Part shown: positions 58,301-64,000 of the stretch, piece by piece
Layout of the letters: every line of letters starts with the position of its first letter
Position numbering within the stretch: the stretch's first letter is position 1
Assembly: GCA_000787465.1 (NCBI GenBank)
Contig: JSYX01000127.1
Location: 1 to 64,000 of the forward strand
Length of the DNA: 64,000 bases
Source: Thermomucor indicae-seudaticae
Lineage: Eukaryota > Mucoromycota > Mucoromycetes > Mucorales > Lichtheimiaceae
Reading direction: 5' to 3'
Position numbers and translations under genes: made by a program
Notes under the pieces: generated by a model
What the model was told of the DNA's origin: nothing
The model's input: only the letters and a program-made list of their open reading frames with translations
Databases searched by the model: none

Positions 58301-59431
58301 GCAGCCTTGAGCATGGACCGGAGACGCTGGAATGTGGTTTGAACCATGGTCGGGTCACCGGGACCGTTCGAGATGAAAAGACCGTCGTACGAGTCCGTTG
58401 GTTCAGCCGTAAAGTCGTAATCCCACGGGACCACCTTGAGCTCGACGCCGCGATGCACAAAGCAGCGGATCTGGTTGAACTTCATACCGACATCCACGGC
58501 CAGGATACGCAGGGTGCGTCCCGAAGGTGTCTTGATGGCTTTGCCAGGTTCAGGGCTGTAGACCTTGGGTTCCTTGATGGACACCTCAGCGACCAGATTG
58601 CGCTTGTTGGGATCGACCCACTCGACATCTTGATAATCGTGCATCCATCGTTCAGAAGAAGACTTGGCGTCGCTGCCCGTCGAGAAGCCCAAAGCACTGG
58701 CGGCCGAGTCAAGCACAGAGACAGTCGTCTTGGGGAACAGGATCTTGGCCAAGAAAACACCCTGCATTCTGATCTTTTTGGTCAACGCACGGGTATCGAT
58801 GCCGTACAATGCTGGCACATTGTTCTCCTTCAACCAGGCAGACAGAGACGAGTTGGCCAAATGGTGCGAGTAATCCGGCGAGTAATTGCCGACGATCAAA
58901 CCAGCCACATGGATCTCTCTTGATTCATAGTACTTGGGAATATCCTTCAGGATCTCATCCATTTCAGTGCGAGAAGGAGCACCGTAATTGCCAATCAATG
59001 GAAAAGTCAAGACAAGAATTTGGCCTCGATAGGACGGATCTGTCAATGATTCCGGATAGCCGACCATACCTGAGAGAGAACAAGCAAGCAGGATAGGTCA
59101 GCAAAGAGAGAAGAGGAGGCAGCTTATAATAGATGGCTTTTGCCCTCGTCATACCAGTTTGAAAGACGCATTCGCCCGAGATACTCTTGGCTTCCGAGCC
59201 GAACGAGATACCTTGGAAGGACGTTCCGTCTTGCAAGACAAGGGCTGCCGTGGTCACATCCTTAGGATCTTCCATGGCAGATACAGGTCGATGCGGAGCT
59301 GTAGGCGACCGCGGAGAAATAGGAAGTGGGGTGGCATTGGCTGCCGGAGCAGGGATCAAGTTATGGCTGACAACCGTAGCTGGCGCAGTGCCTGCTGCAG
59401 TCACCGGTGGAACAGGAAAGTTGGAGGCCAT
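52398..59431 (-). CDS. URA2: Ura2/CAD multifunctional protein: GATase, CPSase II, inactive DHO-like, ATCase
   Basis: Four exons (59155-59431, 56674-59069, 56255-56603, 52398-56185, complement) sum to 2269 codons. Order: glutamine amidotransferase ([15 protein letters not shown], with the Cys nucleophile; [13 protein letters not shown]), CPSase halves ([30 protein letters not shown]; later [31 protein letters not shown]), an MGS-like regulatory segment, a dihydroorotase-like domain, and aspartate transcarbamoylase ([36 protein letters not shown]). It catalyses the first two steps of pyrimidine synthesis. In the DHO-like part the metal-site motifs are lost (DVAIYSL where active enzymes have EVAPHHL; TIGSTPR for SDHAPH), so a separate DHOase must exist, as in other fungi. 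Long antisense frames here come from codon bias. Confidence 0.96.
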
Positions 59432-60698
59432 GTTGTATGAAATGATACAAATTCAAATAAATACACAGGAATTGGGAAACTTGTATTTTTTTACAGGATT
59501 GCTAACTTGAAATACAAGTTAGCACAATCAGAAAAACTCAAAATTATTCCCCTTTTAGGGATTTGCCCACGATAATTACTGCTTTCTGTTCCGTCAGGGA
59601 CTTGCTTGATGTATACGTTGCGTTGTGAAACGTTTATTGGAAAAAAGAAAAACTGCAAAGCAAAGGGTATTCCAGGAATCGTCAGCCGAAAAAGCTGAAA
59701 AGTTTTATGGATGTTTGGCGACCTTTTTTTATACTCGTCGTCGTGACGGTTTTAGGAAAAAACAAGCCACATGGCGAAACGCCGACAGAAAACATTTGTG
59801 ACACCAATCAATCCTTTGGTCCCTCACGCCACTGAATGCCAACCCATCCAATAAGAGCTCGTTTGAGATAACTCTCAGAACCCTCCATTTCTTGCCCTTT
59901 GCGAGAAATTCAAGGGGCTGACAGCCATGCTCTTTTGCCTGCATAGATCACGACAAAAGCTCCAAAAGTTACTGGCCTGAAGAAATTCGGTGATTCTGGC
60001 CAGTAGGGCTGCGGTGACATGCAAGCAATGTAGGACTTCAATTCTAGCAATCGTCAATGACTATAGATGGCCTGGTTTTAGGTTTTTACGGTCATTATGC
60101 ACCACATACCCCCTAAAACATGTTCTTTTTCTTTCGCTTTACATACGTGATTCGCAGAAGATTGCGGCCTTGGGATGGATTATCGCAGGGAACCAAAGCA
60201 AAGTAAGGCTGAATGCTGGTTCCTTTCAAAGCATGGACGCCGTTCGTGCCTTGGCACTAGCTTGTTAAGTCTATAGCCTGGTTTGCTTCAATTACCTTGT
60301 ACGAATCTGTAGCGCAAAACTGGCTTGTTTTGTGCGCGAAGTTGGACATACTTTCACCGCGAAAAAGCATCTTGCGCTGAGCACGCAAACCAGGTCTATA
60401 CTTGCACGTGAAAGGCAAACACAACACTGCAGAAGTTCCAGATCCCTTTTGCTTTTGCATATATCGTCTCTAAAAGGCTAGCTTCTCCCAGTCTACGATC
60501 CAAATAACTGCAATGCTGAGCTTTTCGCACCTTCACTTTTTCGCGACAGTTTGTACTTGAAAACTGTCATTATCGCGCAAAGGATTACAGATGCCATTAT
60601 TGGATGCCAAAAGTCTATAATTTACACAAATGAAGGTGCAGAAACATCTACCGTGAGGAAAGAAAGGGTATATACATGTGTGAGAGGATCTCTTTTCC
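59432..60698. other. Intergenic region without a supported gene
   Basis: The first part is the Ura2 upstream region. Small frames at 59729-59944, 59875-60057 (minus) and 59990-60268 (plus) show no domain that I can confirm and cannot be joined convincingly. An isolated stretch on the minus strand near 59900 (HGCQPLEFLAKGK) has protein-like composition and could be a relic. Confidence 0.45.
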
Positions 60699-62363
60699 TC
60701 AGCAAACGCCTTCTGGGTCATGCAGCTGTAGCAAGTTGGATGAATCTTCAAGGCAGGAACCAGAGGGGGTCATCAAGGTATTTGCAACACCTTCTGTACC
60801 ATGGTTGCTGTGCTTCAATACTTCAGTGGCATACCCAACGATCAAAAGTCCCGGCGGCCGGCTGCCTCCAACACTGTCCAATATCTCAACGATATTACTG
60901 AGGTTACCCCAGATCACTCTTTGGTCTTCACAGCTAGCGCGTTCGACAATGGCACAAGGAAGATCCGCTGGGTACTTTTGCTTCTCGATGAGGTCGGTTG
61001 TGAGCGCCGAAAGACGGTGAATAGCCATCAGAAAGACGTCCGTGCGATGGGGATCAAATGTCGGCAAAGGTGCAGGCGAGTTCTTGGCGCCTGTGCCCGT
61101 AGTAACCAGGAACTGGGAAGCCACGGACCGATGCGTTAGAGGTATTCCGGTCAAAAGAGGAGCGGCTACTGCCGATGATATGCCTGGTATGACACGAGGT
61201 GTGTAGCCATGCCGCGTAAAGTACAAGACTTCCTCGCCACCACGACCAAATAGGAATGGATCTATACAAGCATTGGACGATGAGCCCTCTACTGTTTTGC
61301 GCACCTGCTATAGGTCTTTTAGACATTTACCTCCTTGTTTCAGACGCACCACGTTCTTGCCTTGCTTCAAAGCTTGCAGTGCGATTTCATTGAACTCTTC
61401 CTGAGCAGCATCGGCGTTGCCCGGGAATTTACGAGCAATCTTGAGTTCACACTTCACAAGCGCAATTACTTTTTCAGGTACAATCTTATCGGCCAACACC
61501 AAATCCGCTTGCTCAATTGCCTTGAGTGCCGCGCACGTCAAGAGGTCTGGGTCACCCGGACCAGCACCTACGAGCGTGATGCGGCCTTCTTCTTGTCTGG
61601 TTGCAGCAGCAGCAAGGCGAGGCGGTACACCTAAAGACGCCAAGCGGCCTGCGGTTCCCAAACTCTCGTATCCTTCGTCCCGATGATAGGCTTCCAAAAG
61701 ATCCTCCATGTCCCTGTCCGACAACTTGGCCAGTCTGTCCATACTCCAGTACTCACAAATCTGTGCAAGCCACTTCATCCGTCGATTACTTGCAGACTGA
61801 CTCGGGTCAGATTGGCGCACCTTCTGGCGCAATAGACCAACGCGTCGGACGGCGTCGCCCAAGTGAGCTGGCAGGGAGGCCGCTATATGTCGTCGAATAC
61901 GGTTCGAGAGCTTGGATGCTTGACCGTTGGTCGAAACCGCAATCTGCAGAGACTGATCCCGATACGTTGAGGTCATGAAAAAGTCACAGAGTTCATTCAT
62001 GTCGGCGACATTGACAGGAATGCGTCGGCTACGGCAATCATTGGCTATTTGCGTGCAATGGTCTCGGTGGGATAGACAAACAAATACGAGGTCCATGTCC
62101 GTCAGCTGTTCTGGTGCGTAATGTGGGCCGAGCCATTGCACCTGGTCACGTTCCTTGCGATACAGTAACTCGGAACACATGCTGTCCAGAGAACCAACGA
62201 GATAGACTTGGGCGTCGGCTTCTAGACCTGCTAAAACCCGGCTGGCGGCAACTGGAGAGGTGCCAATGACAAGCACCTTCTTGTTTTTGCATTGAAAGGC
62301 GATCATGAGCGAGGCACCGCCCTGCGGTGTGGGTACCCGAGGAGGTATCAGAGTAGGCGGCAT
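60699..62363 (-). CDS. MET1: Bifunctional siroheme synthase: Met8-like dehydrogenase + uroporphyrinogen-III methyltransferase
   Basis: Two exons (61331-62363 and 60699-61261, complement) give 531 aa. Residues about 20-160 form a precorrin-2 dehydrogenase-like Rossmann domain (VLVIGTSPVAASRVLAGLEA, LVFVCLSHRD, FFMTSTYRDQSLQIAVSTNG, NRIRRHIAASLPAHLG). The C-terminal half is a SUMT methyltransferase: ITLVGAGPGDPDLLTCAAL, LVLADKIVP, VVRLKQGDPFLFGRGGEE and PGISSAVAAPLLTGIPLTHR. Together they convert uroporphyrinogen III toward siroheme, the cofactor of sulfite and nitrite reductases, so the gene supports sulfate (and nitrate) assimilation. The first glycine motif is GTSPVAASR rather than GGGxVAxR, so activity of the dehydrogenase half is uncertain. 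The intron 61262-61330 sits between KQG and DPFLFGR. Confidence 0.9.
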
Positions 62364-62601
62364 TCTGGAACTGTGTGTACTTCATTGACCTCACCACCAA
62401 ACGCTGGCTTATTTATTTGATTCAGACAGAGATAGCAAACAAATCAAAATTGCGATCGATGAGGCAAAGATCGGCTCTGAAGTCGCAATTTGATTGGAAG
62501 ATAAAGCGTTTATTTCTTTTCTGCAATCACACTTTGTTTGTTATCTTTTTTAAGCAATAACCGGATTCATCCCGTGCACGGCAAGGCAAGATAAGAAATC
62601 A

Positions 62602-62874
62602 CTATTTCTTGTCCTTTTCTGGAAACTGGCCTTTCCGAATGTTCTCCTCCGTCAAGTCCAAAGCCTTGCCAGTGCGTTCTTGGTGGATATCAGAGGCTCG
62701 TCTCGCATCGTCCAAAGCTGTCTCCGTTTCATTTACGTGGAAGCGAGCATCGTCGAGCAACTCTTCCTCTCGTTGCTGCACGTAATAAGTCATATGCAAC
62801 CACTTTCCTGCTTATCGTTAAGTCTTATCTACCTCCAATTCCTTTGGGTCGTTTGTGGATTGGTACTTGGACAT
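62602..62874 (-). CDS. Small charged helical protein, 71 aa
   Basis: Two exons (62833-62874 and 62602-62775, complement) join across a 57-nt intron (donor GTAGAT, acceptor GTGCAG) to give MSKYQSTNDPKELE + QREEELLDDARFHVNE..., ending FPEKDKK. The sequence is rich in Glu, Asp and Arg and predicted wholly helical, perhaps a short coiled coil. There is no signal or membrane segment. The phase fit and the high density of charged residues suggest a real small gene. I recognise no family. Confidence 0.55.
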
Positions 62875-62988
62875 TGTGCACGCGATAGATAAGAGTTGCA
62901 GATCATCAGAAGAAAGATCCACTTTATAAACCAGAAAACCCATGTCTTTGTGTATAACCAAAGAATGACGAAATCTGTTCGTTTGGTT

Positions 62989-64000
62989 TTATAAAACAGT
63001 GTTGTTAGCCAGTCGATTATACAGCATCGATAGCATTCTCAATAGCGGGATGTAAGGCAATAAGAATAACCAGATCTGCAGCAGTTCAGTAATGGAGTTG
63101 TTCAGTCGTACTGGGACTTGGACGCATTCTTTGACGCGTTCGCCAGGAAACCGGCCTTGACTATAAAAATGACTCATCATGTGATCCTTTTCCACCCATC
63201 GCTCATACAGCCAGCTGGAAAAGGCCTCGGAGCTCTCTTTCGGTATGTCGCGGATCCGATACCGACGAATGTAGATGTGGACTTTCTGAGGAAAGTGATT
63301 GTAAAAGAAGATGCTTGGGATCGTATAAACGTCTTCTGGATTTTCTTCTGGCTTTACGCCGGGGTAACCGATAGTGAAATCGTAAATCCACTCTGTGCTA
63401 TCACCCAGCGTGTCCATACATAACTTTAAGCCAGTGGAACGAGGTAGAAGCGTATACTCGTTATTTTTCTGGAAGAGTAAAAAGATGAGTCACTGTTTGC
63501 TATTGGGCATGTGGAGTGACAGTTACCAGGTTGTTTTTCTCGGCATACTGTTTGGATTTTGCGCGGGTGTTATCGGCCAGCACTGTTCATAGGTTAGCCA
63601 CAACGAACCCTCACAGTGAGAAATGCAATCTCTTGCCTGTTCCTTCAGGAAACAACACCAGCCACATTGGCTCGTTATTTTCTTTTGACCGCTTCAAGTT
63701 GCTCAAGATATTGTCATGATCCAAAGCCAATTTGCGTTTCAGGAATATGAAGTCGAAAAATCGCATGCCCTAGGACGGACACAAGTGTCAAACGAATACT
63801 GTCACTAGCAATAGGTTCAAACAAAAGCGCATACCCTAGTATGCAGAACTGTGAGACACATTCAACAAAGCCAAGTCCTTCCTTTCTCTTACCAGCCGTA
63901 TACAGGTAAATGTTTCAAGCTATTTTTCAGGATGATTTTCAAGGTACCGTGAGCATTCGCCAAGTACGCAACGCACCATATGTAAATCCAGTCGGCGTAT
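62989..64000 (-). CDS. AGPAT/LCLAT-type lysophospholipid acyltransferase (N-terminus beyond window)
   Basis: Exons, complement: 63893 to beyond 64000, a 1-nt exon at 63835, 63637-63769, 63527-63582 and 62989-63468. The visible protein starts DWIYIWCVAYLANAHGTLK, LKHLPVYGWGMRFFDFIFLK, then WLVLFPEGTVLADNTR (motif III of PlsC-type acyltransferases, FPEGT), YTLLPRSTGLKL and a C-terminal membrane region (LLQIWLFLLPYIPLL). The NHxxxxD motif lies upstream, off the edge. Such enzymes acylate lysophosphatidic acid or lysocardiolipin-like lipids in ER or mitochondrial membranes. Intron 63583-63636 is GC-AG (ACAG|GCAAGA), needed to read FPEGT|V. The 1-nt exon is required to read VYGWGMRF. Confidence 0.85.
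63770..63892 (-). other. Double intron around a putative single-nucleotide micro-exon
   Basis: Between the exons ending ...GTATACGGCTG (63893) and starting GGCATGCGATTT (63769) the phases differ by one base. The minus strand holds CTAG|G|GTATGC at 63838-63830: an acceptor, one G (63835), and a donor. Splicing out 63836-63892 (57 nt) and 63770-63834 (65 nt) adds exactly this G and restores TGG (Trp) in VYGWGMRFF. Recursive splicing would give the same mRNA. Confidence 0.6.

Noticed and set aside
57079..58923. Long plus-strand open frames (347 aa and 258 aa) opposite Ura2
   Set aside because: They are antisense to conserved CPSase/GATase coding sequence; high GC third positions open the opposite strand. 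They show no domain and no splice or start context.
1..64000. Search for a defence island, secondary-metabolite cluster or other multigene system
   Set aside because: Neighbouring genes belong to unrelated housekeeping or signalling pathways; there is no clustering of related functions, no integrase and no direct-repeat array.

Overview
The window looks like nuclear DNA of a filamentous fungus, most likely of the phylum Mucoromycota. Nearly every gene is split by short introns (mostly 43 to 90 nt, GT...AG or GC...AG), intergenic gaps are short, and the gene set is eukaryotic and fungal: a fused Ura2-type CPSase/ATCase, Vac7, a Pom1-like DYRK kinase, Iml2, and a GPI-anchored Cys-rich wall-type protein. 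Assignment to Mucoromycota rests on overall family resemblance and is an inference. I saw no rRNA, tRNA or CRISPR.

Region 1-6 kb is gene-poor and carries transposon debris: the 3' end of an unrecognised gene, a decamer repeat, the decayed 3' end of a LINE-like element, a foldback repeat and a hAT-like termin with GGGCC repeats. One small unknown gene sits at 3.3-3.8 kb (-).

Region 6-24 kb holds a Ras GEF (+), COA4 (-) divergent from a DUF1746 membrane protein (+), a long PPR protein (-) with a cluster of GATA-type motifs upstream, a type II membrane glycosyltransferase-like protein (-) divergent from an MGMT repair protein (+), Iml2/TTC39 (-) and the ALG9 mannosyltransferase (+).

Region 24-40 kb holds a PA-TM-RING ubiquitin ligase (+), two hypothetical ORFs, a class 3/diacylglycerol-type lipase (+), a CASTOR-like ACT-domain protein (+), an orphan 7-TM protein (-), a GPI-anchored Cys-rich protein (+), a PRA1 protein (+), a possible decayed gene, and Vac7 (-).

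Region 40-64 kb holds RED/IK (+), a Pom1-like DYRK kinase (-), a membrane-anchored SH3 protein (-), Ubp14/USP5 (+) convergent with Ura2 (-), a siroheme synthase (-), a 71-aa protein and, running off the right edge, an AGPAT-type acyltransferase (-).

Exon joins were made by hand. For most multi-exon genes the summed exon length is an exact multiple of three and the joined protein reads through conserved motifs. The most interesting signals are six GC-AG introns among roughly 75 placed, a putative single-nucleotide micro-exon (or recursive splice) in the acyltransferase, a seven-copy ATCTGAT cluster 5' of the PPR gene, and a fungal CASTOR-like putative arginine sensor. The genes are mostly unrelated housekeeping and signalling loci; I see no operon-like cluster or secondary-metabolite cluster.
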